A program made the position numbers and the translations under genes. Below are positions 43,890 to 51,837 of a DNA stretch of 64,000 nt, piece after piece (position 1 is the stretch's first letter; every line of letters begins with the position of its first letter). The stretch is from positions 38,500 through 102,499 of the forward strand of contig CALXHS010000023.1 of NCBI GenBank assembly GCA_944388165.1. The letters are read 5' to 3'. The notes below the pieces were generated by a model. It was not told the DNA's origin, made no database searches, and was given only the letters and a program-made list of their open reading frames with translations. This stretch comes from an uncultured Gemmiger sp. GTDB taxonomy: Bacteria > Bacillota > Clostridia > Oscillospirales > Ruminococcaceae.

Positions 43890-43950
43890 GTTTCTGGAAA
43901 AGAACGGGAACCCGAATGACTGCAAAAGAAATAACGCTTCCTTTTCTTAA
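43890..43950 (+). CDS. C-terminal tail of the Lon-like protein in shifted frame
   Basis: The shifted frame covers 43728-43950 (PSKLIGAVRRTPTVHTIFLP through LEKNG) and matches the end of Lon proteases. It is listed only for the part beyond the previous stop. It ends in TAA at 43948-43950. Confidence 0.7.
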
Positions 43951-43969
43951 ATTTGTTTCGCTTTTCTCC

Positions 43970-43998
43970 TTCGCCGAGAATGGGCTGAAAACTATAAT
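43970..43998 (+). promoter_or_regulatory. Possible promoter before the vWA gene
   Basis: TATAAT at 43993-43998 is 17 bp from a weak TTCGCC (43970-43975). GGAGG precedes the vWA start. Confidence 0.55.
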
Positions 43999-44110
43999 GA
44001 AGCCAGAAAGTTGAAAAGAGCTTTCAGGAAAGACCAAAACGAAAGGAGGTGAGGTCGTCGGTCTTGAAATTACAAAATCCGTTTTCTGACAAAAAGCAAG
44101 GAGGATTCTT

Positions 44111-44875
44111 ATGACTGACAAATTGAATGTTTATGATAATGGTTCTGCATGGAAAAGTATTCCGCCCGAAAATCTGAGTGAGCGCCATATCCTGATCCAG
44201 ATTCTCATTGATACTTCCGGGTCCATGTTCACCAAGCAGGCAGCGCTCAACAAGGCGGTGCGTGAATTGCTGGACGGTCTCCAGAATGACCCGACCACCC
44301 GTGGAGCTGCGGAGGTATGCATCATCGGGTTCGGCGGGAGCGAACCGAAGGTTCTTCTTCATTTCAGCCCACTGCGCCTGGCCCAGGCACCGGTGATTAC
44401 CTGTTCCGGCGGAACTCCCATGTATGCCGCCGTAGAGATGGGCCTGGACCTGCTGGAAAAGCGCCGGGCGGAGCTCAAGCAGCGCAATCCGCCGGTGCCC
44501 ATGTACAAACCATTTATCTTTATCCTGACGGATGGCGCCGCCAATGACCGCGTTACGGACTCCTTCAAGCGTCTGCGTGAGCTGCAGAAGCCTTCCCGAC
44601 CCGGCGCCAAATATGGCAAAATCTTTGTGTACCCCATCGGCCTGGGGGATGAATTCAAAAAGAAGGAAAATCAGCTCACGGTCGCATCGCTTTCCCACAA
44701 CCGCGAATTCTACACCGGAGATTACAGCAGCCTGTCCAACTTTTTCTGCTTTGTATCTACCACCACGACCTCCGCTTTGCGAACGGTGGAAGGCACCGCC
44801 GTTGAGTTGCCTGACCCTGAGGAATTCGGCTTCAAGCGCCAGCAGATTTCCTTTAACGAACTGATTGACGACTGA
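44111..44875 (+). CDS. vWA-domain protein (TerY/YegL-like)
   Basis: This 254-residue cytoplasmic vWA protein has a complete metal-ion-dependent adhesion site: DTSGS (34-38), Thr 102 in SGGTPMYA and Asp 141 in FILTDGAAND. Such proteins bind partner proteins through Mg2+ and are the vWA member of TerY-P triads with PP2C phosphatase and kinase. The start follows AAGGAGG. A terminator-like hairpin lies between it and the PP2C gene, so its level may differ from that of its partners. E. coli YegL is the closest named analogue by organisation; detailed identity was not measured. Confidence 0.9.
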   Translation: MTDKLNVYDNGSAWKSIPPENLSERHILIQILIDTSGSMFTKQAALNKAVRELLDGLQNDPTTRGAAEVCIIGFGGSEPKVLLHFSPLRLAQAPVITCSGGTPMYAAVEMGLDLLEKRRAELKQRNPPVPMYKPFIFILTDGAANDRVTDSFKRLRELQKPSRPGAKYGKIFVYPIGLGDEFKKKENQLTVASLSHNREFYTGDYSSLSNFFCFVSTTTTSALRTVEGTAVELPDPEEFGFKRQQISFNELIDD

Positions 44876-44882
44876 ATCTATA

Positions 44883-44911
44883 GGGAGGGGGCTTGACCCT
44901 CCCGCTTTTTT
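44883..44911 (+). terminator. Terminator or attenuator inside the triad
   Basis: GGGAGGG pairs with CCCTCCC and is followed by six T, 8 bp after the vWA stop. It would partly uncouple the vWA gene from the phosphatase and kinase. Confidence 0.75.
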
Positions 44912-44954
44912 GCATTTTCCGAAAGCGATTATTCCACAAAAAAGGAGGCCGCAT

Positions 44955-45848
44955 ATGTATGGGTTCAACATCAGCCTGACCGGATCAAAGCACGTCCTTC
45001 AAAAAATCCCCTGTCAGGATTACAGCAAAATCACCTGCCTGAAGTCTGACGGACAAAAGGTACTGGCTGGGGTGGTGTGCGATGGGGGCGGAAGCGCTCT
45101 CTACAGTAAACAGGGGGCAAAAGTTGCGGGTATCACCTATCTCAGACTCATCCGTCAGGGTCTGCTGAAAGAGAGCTTCTCACTGCAAGATGAAACGGCA
45201 TTGGGCCGGTTGCTGCAAACGGCCATGAAGGGTGCGCTTGCTGCCGTCAACGCCATGGCCGACGGCGAGGGGCACCCTCGCAGGGAATATGAGACTTGCC
45301 TTACCGGCACCGTTTTGACACAGAAGGGGGTGCTGGCTTGGTCCCAGGCCGGTGACAGCGGTCTGGTAATGCTGAGCCGGGATGGAAGTTTCCGGAAACC
45401 CACCCCCCGCTGCAGCGGCGAGGAAGCCGGCTCGGTTTTTCCTCTTTCATGCTGGCCCAAATGGCATTTTGGCATTTCCGGCGATGCTGTGGGCGCTGTT
45501 TTGTTTAGTGACGGTATCCTGGACTATGCGGTGAGCAATGACGCACTGGGCAGTCTTATCTACTGGCCCTTTCTCTCCCCGGCATTTTGCCGGGTGAACA
45601 ACAAAAGGGAACTGGCAGCCCTGAAACAGCGGTGGTTTGATCTCCTGACCGGCAAAATTCCCGACTTTCCCCTGCCAGAGCTCGTACCGGACGATCTGAC
45701 GGTGGTGGCTCTGGGGGCGGACAGCGAGCCCATGGGGCAGGCGCTGGAGAAGGTTCGCTGGGATGAAGGAGAGTTCCGTGCCCAATTACGGTCAGCCCGC
45801 AGGCGTGTCTGGCCGGACCTTTACCCGGAAGAAATGAGCGAGCCCTGA
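44955..45848 (+). CDS. PP2C-type serine/threonine phosphatase (YegK/PphC-like)
   Basis: This 297-residue PP2C_2-type phosphatase has metal ligands Asp 22 in PCQDYS and Asp 43 in GVVCDGGGS. Its AWSQAGDSGLVML, LFSDGILDYA and PDDLTVVAL segments complete the active site. The usual DGxG is GG here, typical of the short YegK/PphC subgroup. It would remove phosphates placed by the next gene's kinase. The start is the ATG at 44955 after AAAAGGAGG. It is 53 bp before the kinase start. Confidence 0.9.
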   Translation: MYGFNISLTGSKHVLQKIPCQDYSKITCLKSDGQKVLAGVVCDGGGSALYSKQGAKVAGITYLRLIRQGLLKESFSLQDETALGRLLQTAMKGALAAVNAMADGEGHPRREYETCLTGTVLTQKGVLAWSQAGDSGLVMLSRDGSFRKPTPRCSGEEAGSVFPLSCWPKWHFGISGDAVGAVLFSDGILDYAVSNDALGSLIYWPFLSPAFCRVNNKRELAALKQRWFDLLTGKIPDFPLPELVPDDLTVVALGADSEPMGQALEKVRWDEGEFRAQLRSARRRVWPDLYPEEMSEP

Positions 45849-45901
45849 CGGGGTAGAAAGAAACCGGTCCCCCGGCTGTGATCGGCGAAAAGGAGACAAA
45901 G

Positions 45902-47377
45902 ATGGAATATTACGGACTCCACAACAAACGGTATAAACTGGGGCAAAAGATCGCCAGCGGCGGGGAGGGAACGGTTTTTCAGATTCGCGGTACTGATAAG
46001 GTCGCCAAAATTTATTCCCCCCAAAAGCTGAACACAACTCCCGAGATGGAAAGCAAGCTCAGGTGCATGCTCCGTCTGGATGCCAAAATAGGCGGAGTGC
46101 TGGCGTTTGCTTTTCCCCAAGATCTGTTGTATGACAAAGAAGGGCGGTTTGTAGGCTTCACCATGCCGAAAATCACAGCCTACTCAATCATCTGCGCCGT
46201 GCGTCCCACAGAGCGCATCATTCTTCAGCCAAAGTGGGATACCCGGTTTTCCGTTGCTGTGGCGTTGAATCTTGCGGAACGTTTCCTTTATCTCGAAAAG
46301 ATGAATATTGTCGTGGGCGACGCCAACCTCGGCAACCTTCTCGTTGACGAAAAAGGGTTCGTTTACTTTGTCGACACAGATTCATGGACGATTACCGCAC
46401 CGGACGGGCACCGTTATGCCACAACGCAGGCGGGGGTCGCCCGCTATCTTCCTCCGGAGTGTATGACGGGAAAGATAGATTATACAACTCACACGGACAG
46501 GTATGAGTTAGCCCTTTGGATATTTTTTATTTTATACAATGGATGTCATCCGTTTTTAGGAGAGAATATTGAAAAAAATATAGCGGACAAACACTCTCCG
46601 TACTTTACGGCAAACGAGGCGATCCCGGCAGAAAGTCCTGATATAGAGTGGCCCGGAAAGGTTATCGTATCCTTGTTCCGAACGGCGTTTCTAGGCACTC
46701 CCCAGGAGCGCCCGTCGGCCGGGATGTGGGTGTCCGAACTGAAAAAATTGTTGAAGAAGCTCTGCACAGGATCTGCTGTGTGCCCACGGAATCCTCGGCA
46801 TTACTACATCCGCCAGTATACATACAGCTGCCCCTGGTGCGCCGTAGAACGCCGCCAGTCATCCTGCCGGATGCCGGGGCTTGCATCCACCGCTGTAAAG
46901 GGCAGAGGTACCAACGGCCATGCTGCGGCCGCCGGTCAGATCCGCCTGAAGCCGCAGTCTCAGCGGTCCGGAGTCGCTCACACGGTCGTGTGTTACGGAG
47001 CAGGGCTGGGGCTAGCGGCCACCCCCATGGTCTGTAATGGTTACCGATTATTGGCAGCAGAAATGGGGGCGGATCTGCCGGCCTGGTTCGCCCTGACAGT
47101 GCTGATTCTGTGCGGTATTGGTTCCGCCGGCTTGGTTCGTCAATGGCTGGAGAAAAGTTATAAAACAACGGGGCAACCCTGGTTTGTTCTGGCGGAGGCT
47201 GCCGCGCTGGTGACCGTTCTTCTGGCTGCCCTGGGGATCGGAACCATGCTGGTGCTGGCCTTCCTTTGTTTTTTGTGGCGGAGTTTTCTGATGTTTCTGG
47301 TCAGCCAGGCCGGCACGACCCTGCTGCTGATTGTGATAGGAGGAATCTTCCTTTATTATCTGATTTTCAACAACTGA
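45902..47377 (+). CDS. Membrane protein kinase (YegI-like)
   Basis: This 491-residue kinase has the Gly loop IASGGEGTVFQI (17-28) and ATP Lys 36 in KVAKIY. Its catalytic loop is MNIVVGDANLGNLLV and the metal loop FVDTDSW replaces DFG. These are YegI-type variants with HRD changed to VGD. A short Cys cluster (CPRNPRH to SCPWCAV) follows the kinase domain, then about four hydrophobic helices up to LLLIVIGGIFLYYLIFNN. It is therefore inserted in the membrane by its C-terminus, unlike E. coli YegI with its helix-hairpin-helix tail. It ends the rightward unit. Confidence 0.88.
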   Translation: MEYYGLHNKRYKLGQKIASGGEGTVFQIRGTDKVAKIYSPQKLNTTPEMESKLRCMLRLDAKIGGVLAFAFPQDLLYDKEGRFVGFTMPKITAYSIICAVRPTERIILQPKWDTRFSVAVALNLAERFLYLEKMNIVVGDANLGNLLVDEKGFVYFVDTDSWTITAPDGHRYATTQAGVARYLPPECMTGKIDYTTHTDRYELALWIFFILYNGCHPFLGENIEKNIADKHSPYFTANEAIPAESPDIEWPGKVIVSLFRTAFLGTPQERPSAGMWVSELKKLLKKLCTGSAVCPRNPRHYYIRQYTYSCPWCAVERRQSSCRMPGLASTAVKGRGTNGHAAAAGQIRLKPQSQRSGVAHTVVCYGAGLGLAATPMVCNGYRLLAAEMGADLPAWFALTVLILCGIGSAGLVRQWLEKSYKTTGQPWFVLAEAAALVTVLLAALGIGTMLVLAFLCFLWRSFLMFLVSQAGTTLLLIVIGGIFLYYLIFNN

Positions 47378-47468
47378 AAGCCTGCGTTGACCACAAAAAG
47401 GCACTGGGTGGCGGCTGGCTGTCGGATACAGTCCGGCAGAATCCCAAGGCCAGGGCTTCTATGCTGAA

Positions 47469-48152
47469 TCATGGCAGCAGCGGGGCGGCATAAGGCCCAC
47501 CCAGTTCCATCAGGCCGCGGGCCACCAGCCCGGCAAAACGGACTGCGCCTTCATAGCGCAGATGGGTATCATCGGCAAGGCCGTCCGGATAGGCGGGGTA
47601 CAGCCCAGGGGCTAGGTGCATATACAGGGAAAGGCTGTTTTCGGGTCCCATTGCCCCGACCAAAGTTGCGCTTTCCCGGGTCAGGTCGATGAGGGGCAGA
47701 TGTTCCCGTTCTGCCAGACGGCGGGCTGCATCCGGCCAGGGACCATGGGTGGGCAGCAACCGACCATCTTGGAAGCGGCGTCGGACCAGCGGGGTGATGA
47801 GCACCGGCATGGCACCCCGGTCCAGGGCGGTGCGGGCATAGGCCAGAAGGTTGGCGGCGTAGGTTTCGGGGGAGGTGAACCGGCTGGGATCTTCCTTCTT
47901 TTCGTCGTTGTGGCCAAACTGGATCAGCAGTAGATCCCCAGGACGCAGTCCTGCTTCCACCGGGGCAAAGAGTCCTTCCTCCCGGAAACTTTTGGTGCTG
48001 CGGCCGTTGCGGGCATGGTTGTGCACCGGGATGCCGGGGCGCAGATACAACTCCAGGACCTGCCCCATTCCGCACTGGGGCCAGGTGTCGATCCGGTTGT
48101 GCTGTACGGTGGAATCCCCGATCCACCAGATGGCTTGCGGCTGGTTTTGCAT
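47469..48152 (-). CDS. SGNH-hydrolase, rhamnogalacturonan acetylesterase type (CE12)
   Basis: This 227-residue enzyme has block I WWIGDST (nucleophile Ser 14), a Gly in NHARNGRSTKSF, the Asn block LIQFGHNDE and the final DDTHLRYEG with catalytic Asp and His. The order and the GDST/FGHND/H pattern match RhgT/YesT-type rhamnogalacturonan acetylesterases. It removes acetyl groups from pectin fragments. No signal peptide is present, so it acts on imported oligomers. It is divergent from the AraC-type regulator. ATG 48152 follows AAAGGAG. Confidence 0.88.
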   Translation of the reverse strand: MQNQPQAIWWIGDSTVQHNRIDTWPQCGMGQVLELYLRPGIPVHNHARNGRSTKSFREEGLFAPVEAGLRPGDLLLIQFGHNDEKKEDPSRFTSPETYAANLLAYARTALDRGAMPVLITPLVRRRFQDGRLLPTHGPWPDAARRLAEREHLPLIDLTRESATLVGAMGPENSLSLYMHLAPGLYPAYPDGLADDTHLRYEGAVRFAGLVARGLMELGGPYAAPLLP

Positions 48153-48419
48153 GGGAGGAACTCCTTTCGGCAGAGGCTGCCTTGACTGTGAACGGTTTTA
48201 TTATACCCTGATGCAAAGGGGGCGGGCAAGTGTCCGCTGACCGGAACGCAAAAAGGTTCCTTGTTGAAAAAGAACGTAAAAACGAAAAATGTGAAGAAGT
48301 GTTCCCTGCCGGGTGAAGAAATGTTCCCTGGGAACTGCCGTGAAACGGTGGCGGGGAAATAGGCTTTATGTTATACTGAAATGCACAGTTTTGGGCAATC
48401 AGCAGAAAAGGAGAGGATC

Positions 48420-49823
48420 GTGTTGGCATTCCGGCCGAGAAAAGCAACAGGTTCCCCCGGGGCTTTCATTCCGGGGCGGCTGCGCCATGCACTGCGGGAA
48501 AATTCGGTAATCCGGTTCCTTCTGGCACATCTGCTGACGCTGGGGATTGTCATGATCATTTGTGCCAGCGGATTCCACAGTGCGTTGGATATTGTCCGGC
48601 AGGATATTCTGGAAAGCAGCGGCTTTGCCATGGAACAGGCGGTGGATGCGGTGACCAACCGGCTGGTCACCCTGCGCATCATCGGGCTGCAGGTCATCAA
48701 CACCGACAGCATCCGGGAACTGGGAAGTAGCTCGCCCCAGAGCAGCGATTATGCCTTTCTGGCTCAGCGGGCGGTCAAGGATTATACCGAATATCTTCTG
48801 TATCACGAAGAAGCCCTGGACCAGAGCAGTTTTTTGTATTTTCAGAATCTGGACAGAGTCCTGTACCGGGGCAGTGTTTATCGGCCGGGGGTGTTCCGCC
48901 AGTATCTGGACAGCTGGAATATCGATGATGCCCAGTGGCAGACGCTCAGCACCTGTACCGATCCCTACCCCCGCTTCTGGGGCAGTGAATCGGGGGACCT
49001 GTACTACATCTTCCCCTGCACACTGCCGTTTCAGGGGCAATATCTGGGAGCCTTGTACTTTCGGATCGGGCACGATGAAATACGGCAGCAGTTTTCCTTT
49101 TTGGAAGGGTACAAGGACTATACCCTGCTGGTCTGCGACGAAAACGGACAGCTGGTGTACAGCGAAGATCGGCTGGGGCTGACAGAAACCACGCCGGCAA
49201 GTCATTGGCTGGAGGGGGCCGAAGCCCGGCAGGAAGGCAGCAACCTGATCTGGACCGTCAAAGCCGATGAGCGGCTGGGGCTGTGGATGGTCCTGGTGCT
49301 TCCTGAACAGGAGGCCATGCGAAAACTGACGGCATTGTCCGTCCAGACTTTGGGGCTGACCCTTCTGGCGGGCATACTGGGATGCCTGATCTCTCTGTAC
49401 TTCTCCCTGCGCAGCGGCCGTCCGGTGAACGCGATGGCCCGGGCTCTGCGCAGAACGGAGGAAGGGCTGAGCGCGGACCTGGACCATATCGGTGACGCGG
49501 TGCGCCGCCTTCTGGAGGACAACAAAAACCTTCAGCTTCAGAAAGAACAGGCAAAACCGGCACTGCGCAAGGCGTTTTTCCACGATCTTCTCAAATCCGA
49601 CTTTGTTTCCCGAAGTGAGATGGAGTATATGGCCGGCAGGGCGGGGCTTTCCCTCACCGGCGGCACTTACTGTGCGGCGGTGATGCGGCTGCACCCCAGA
49701 TCGATATTGACGCCATCGACGGGCAGACGGTGGAGGAGGCCCGGATCCTGCAGCAGGCGGTCAGCGCCGAGATCGACGCCCGGTGTGCCCGGGAGGTCTG
49801 GTCGTACAAGCGCAGTACCCTGA
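48420..49823 (+). CDS. YesS-like AraC regulator, N-terminal sensor part (before frameshift)
   Basis: The first piece of a split gene starts at GTG 48420 after AAGGAGAGG. It has a first membrane helix (FLLAHLLTLGIVMIICASG) and an extracellular Cache-like sensor of about 260 residues. A second helix is TLGLTLLAGILGCLISLYFSL, followed by a cytoplasmic linker (HDLLKSDFVSRSEMEYMAGRAG). These are features of membrane-bound one-component AraC regulators such as YesS that respond to pectin oligomers. A missing C in the run at 49694-49697 shifts the frame; off-frame reading (RSILTPSTG...) follows from there. Restored it continues MRLHPQIDIDAIDGQTVEEA into the next entry. Confidence 0.82.
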   Translation: MLAFRPRKATGSPGAFIPGRLRHALRENSVIRFLLAHLLTLGIVMIICASGFHSALDIVRQDILESSGFAMEQAVDAVTNRLVTLRIIGLQVINTDSIRELGSSSPQSSDYAFLAQRAVKDYTEYLLYHEEALDQSSFLYFQNLDRVLYRGSVYRPGVFRQYLDSWNIDDAQWQTLSTCTDPYPRFWGSESGDLYYIFPCTLPFQGQYLGALYFRIGHDEIRQQFSFLEGYKDYTLLVCDENGQLVYSEDRLGLTETTPASHWLEGAEARQEGSNLIWTVKADERLGLWMVLVLPEQEAMRKLTALSVQTLGLTLLAGILGCLISLYFSLRSGRPVNAMARALRRTEEGLSADLDHIGDAVRRLLEDNKNLQLQKEQAKPALRKAFFHDLLKSDFVSRSEMEYMAGRAGLSLTGGTYCAAVMRLHPRSILTPSTGRRWRRPGSCSRRSAPRSTPGVPGRSGRTSAVP

Positions 49824-50698
49824 TCACACTGTATATCTTTGATATCAAAAACCAGGAACCCCTTTTGCAGATCCTGCGGGATGTGGTGGACTGGCTCCAT
49901 CGCAATTATCAGGTGGAAGCCTGCTGGGGCGTCAGTACGCCCTGCACCGACCTGATGGATTTCTGGAAAAACAGTGAGGAAGCCAGCGCTGCCCTGCGTG
50001 AAAACGACGGCAGCGACCCGGTTGTGGTGTACAGCTGTGCCCGCAAGGTGGATGACCTGTACTATCTGCCCTATATTGTGGAAGATCGCCTGGTACAGGG
50101 GCTGCGGTCCGGGGACGGTGCCGCTGTGGAAACTGTGCTGGGGCTTCTGCAGCAGGAAAACTTCGTCCGCCGCAACCTGGGACGGATCCAGTTCCAGCGC
50201 TTCAGTCGGCGCATTGTGGAGATCCTGGCTGCCCGCATGGAGGTGGCAGCAGAGGAAAGTCCCGAGCTGACCGAACTGAACCGGCTGGCCTTTGCCTTCC
50301 ACGGTGACTGCGAACCCTATTTTGAAGCCCTCAACAGTCTGTGTCATGCGCTGTGTGAGGACACGGCCCGGCAAAAGAGCGCCCGGCGCAGTGAGAATGT
50401 CCGGGCCATTGAAGGGTATATCCAGACGCATTACCGGGACCCCAACCTCTGCCTGGCAATGGTCAGTGCGGAATTCGGCCTTTCAGAAGGGTATCTGTCT
50501 TCCATATTCAAGAAGGAGACCGGCATCAACTTTGCCGAATACCTGGAACAGCTCCGCGTCAAGGCGGCGCGGGTCCTGCTGGAGGACGGTACCAAGGTCA
50601 CCGATGTTTCCCATATGGTGGGGTATAACAGCATCCAGTCTTTCCGCCGTGCCTTCAAGCGGGTGATGGGCGTCAGCCCCAGCGAATACCGTCGCTGA
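49730..50698 (+). CDS. YesS-like AraC regulator, C-terminal DNA-binding part (after frameshift)
   Basis: The frame starts with the middle cytoplasmic domain and ends in a canonical AraC pair of helix-turn-helices: NLCLAMVSAEFGLSEGYLSSIFKKETG, then KVTDVSHMVGYNSIQSFRRAFKRVMGVSPSEYRR. The restored gene would be about 760 residues, the usual length of YesS-type regulators. The GTG at 49730 is only the first start codon of this frame and lacks a ribosome site. It probably activates the ABC importer and pectinase genes just downstream. Confidence 0.85.
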   Translation: MEEARILQQAVSAEIDARCAREVWSYKRSTLITLYIFDIKNQEPLLQILRDVVDWLHRNYQVEACWGVSTPCTDLMDFWKNSEEASAALRENDGSDPVVVYSCARKVDDLYYLPYIVEDRLVQGLRSGDGAAVETVLGLLQQENFVRRNLGRIQFQRFSRRIVEILAARMEVAAEESPELTELNRLAFAFHGDCEPYFEALNSLCHALCEDTARQKSARRSENVRAIEGYIQTHYRDPNLCLAMVSAEFGLSEGYLSSIFKKETGINFAEYLEQLRVKAARVLLEDGTKVTDVSHMVGYNSIQSFRRAFKRVMGVSPSEYRR

Positions 50699-50726
50699 AA
50701 GAAAAGAACGATACAACATAGAATGC

Positions 50727-50767
50727 AGGGAACCGTTTTTCCACAGGAACAACGGTTCCCTTTTTTT
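50727..50767 (+). terminator. Terminator of the regulator gene
   Basis: AGGGAACCGTT pairs with AACGGTTCCC and is followed by seven T. Confidence 0.92.
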
Positions 50768-50898
50768 GGCATGGAACAGATGGCATCATGCGGGCAGCCG
50801 CCCCTTTTTCGTCGGCCCGGGCCGTGGTATGGTGAGAACAGCGAAGGCCGGCACCCCAACCCAGCCGCCTGACGAAATGAAGAAAGGAGCCTTTTCCT

Positions 50899-51837
50899 AT
50901 GCCAACCCTGATAAAGGCAAGCGCAGCAAAGGAAGAACGCATCGGTCTTTCCACCTGGCAAAAGGTCAAAAAGTACCGCGCCTTCTATGTTATGTTTCTG
51001 CCTCTGCTGATCTGCCTGGTCGTTTTTTCCTATCTGCCGATGGTCGGCGTGCTGTATGCCTTCACCGATTACACCCCCTTCAAGGACCCATCTTTCGTGG
51101 GACTGGCCAACTTCAAAAAACTCTTCAGCCAGGCCGGATTCTGGCAGGCATTCTTCAACACCCTGCAGATCAGCACCTTGAAACTGATCTTCAGCATGGC
51201 GTGCAGCATCCTGCTGGCCCTGATGCTGGATGAGATCCGGTGCAAATGGTTCAAAAAACTTTCCCAGACCATCCTGTATATCCCGCACTTCATGTCCTGG
51301 GTCGTGGTGGCGTCCATCTTCACCATGTTCCTTTCCCCCAAAAACGGCCTGATCAACGGTGTGATCGAGCTGTTCGGCGGTACGCCCATTTATTTCCTGG
51401 CTGACGAAAACTGGTGGCGTCCGGTGTTCTACGTCATCTCCTGCTGGAAGGAGATCGGCTGGGGCACCATCATCTATATGGCCGCCCTCTCTACGGTGGA
51501 TATGGAACAGCACGAGGCGGCCATCATTGACGGCGCCACCCGGCTCCAGCGCGTGATCCATCTGACCCTGCCTTCCATCTCCGGCACCATCGTGACGGTG
51601 TTCATCCTGAACCTGGCCAAGGTCCTGAACCTCTTCGATCCTGTGTGGGTGCTGCAGAACGCCATGGTCATCAATGTTTCGGATGTGTTGGAAACCTATG
51701 TCTACCGCATGGGTATTTCCGGTTCCCAGTACGGTCTTTCCACGGCAGCCGGTCTGTTCAAATCGGTTATCTCGGTGGTGCTGGTCACCGTTGCCAACAA
51801 ACTCAGTAAAAAGATCACCGGCGAGGAGGTATTGTAA
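50899..51837 (+). CDS. ABC sugar importer permease, LplB family
   Basis: This 312-residue membrane permease has six hydrophobic segments starting with FYVMFLPLLICLVVFSYLPMVGVLYAF, typical of LplB/AraP-type proteins. The cytoplasmic EAA loop with its Gly is MEQHEAAIIDGATRLQRVIHLTLPSI. It pairs with the next permease, and the ATPase is missing from the locus. Firmicutes often supply a shared MsmX-type ATPase from elsewhere. GAAAGGAGC precedes the ATG. The substrate is inferred to be a pectin-derived oligosaccharide from neighbouring hydrolases. Confidence 0.92.
   Translation: MPTLIKASAAKEERIGLSTWQKVKKYRAFYVMFLPLLICLVVFSYLPMVGVLYAFTDYTPFKDPSFVGLANFKKLFSQAGFWQAFFNTLQISTLKLIFSMACSILLALMLDEIRCKWFKKLSQTILYIPHFMSWVVVASIFTMFLSPKNGLINGVIELFGGTPIYFLADENWWRPVFYVISCWKEIGWGTIIYMAALSTVDMEQHEAAIIDGATRLQRVIHLTLPSISGTIVTVFILNLAKVLNLFDPVWVLQNAMVINVSDVLETYVYRMGISGSQYGLSTAAGLFKSVISVVLVTVANKLSKKITGEEVL

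Noticed and set aside
43890-44110. Possible small gene between the Lon-like and vWA genes
   Set aside because: The open frame is the Lon C-terminus; the rest is a promoter-like AT-rich region.
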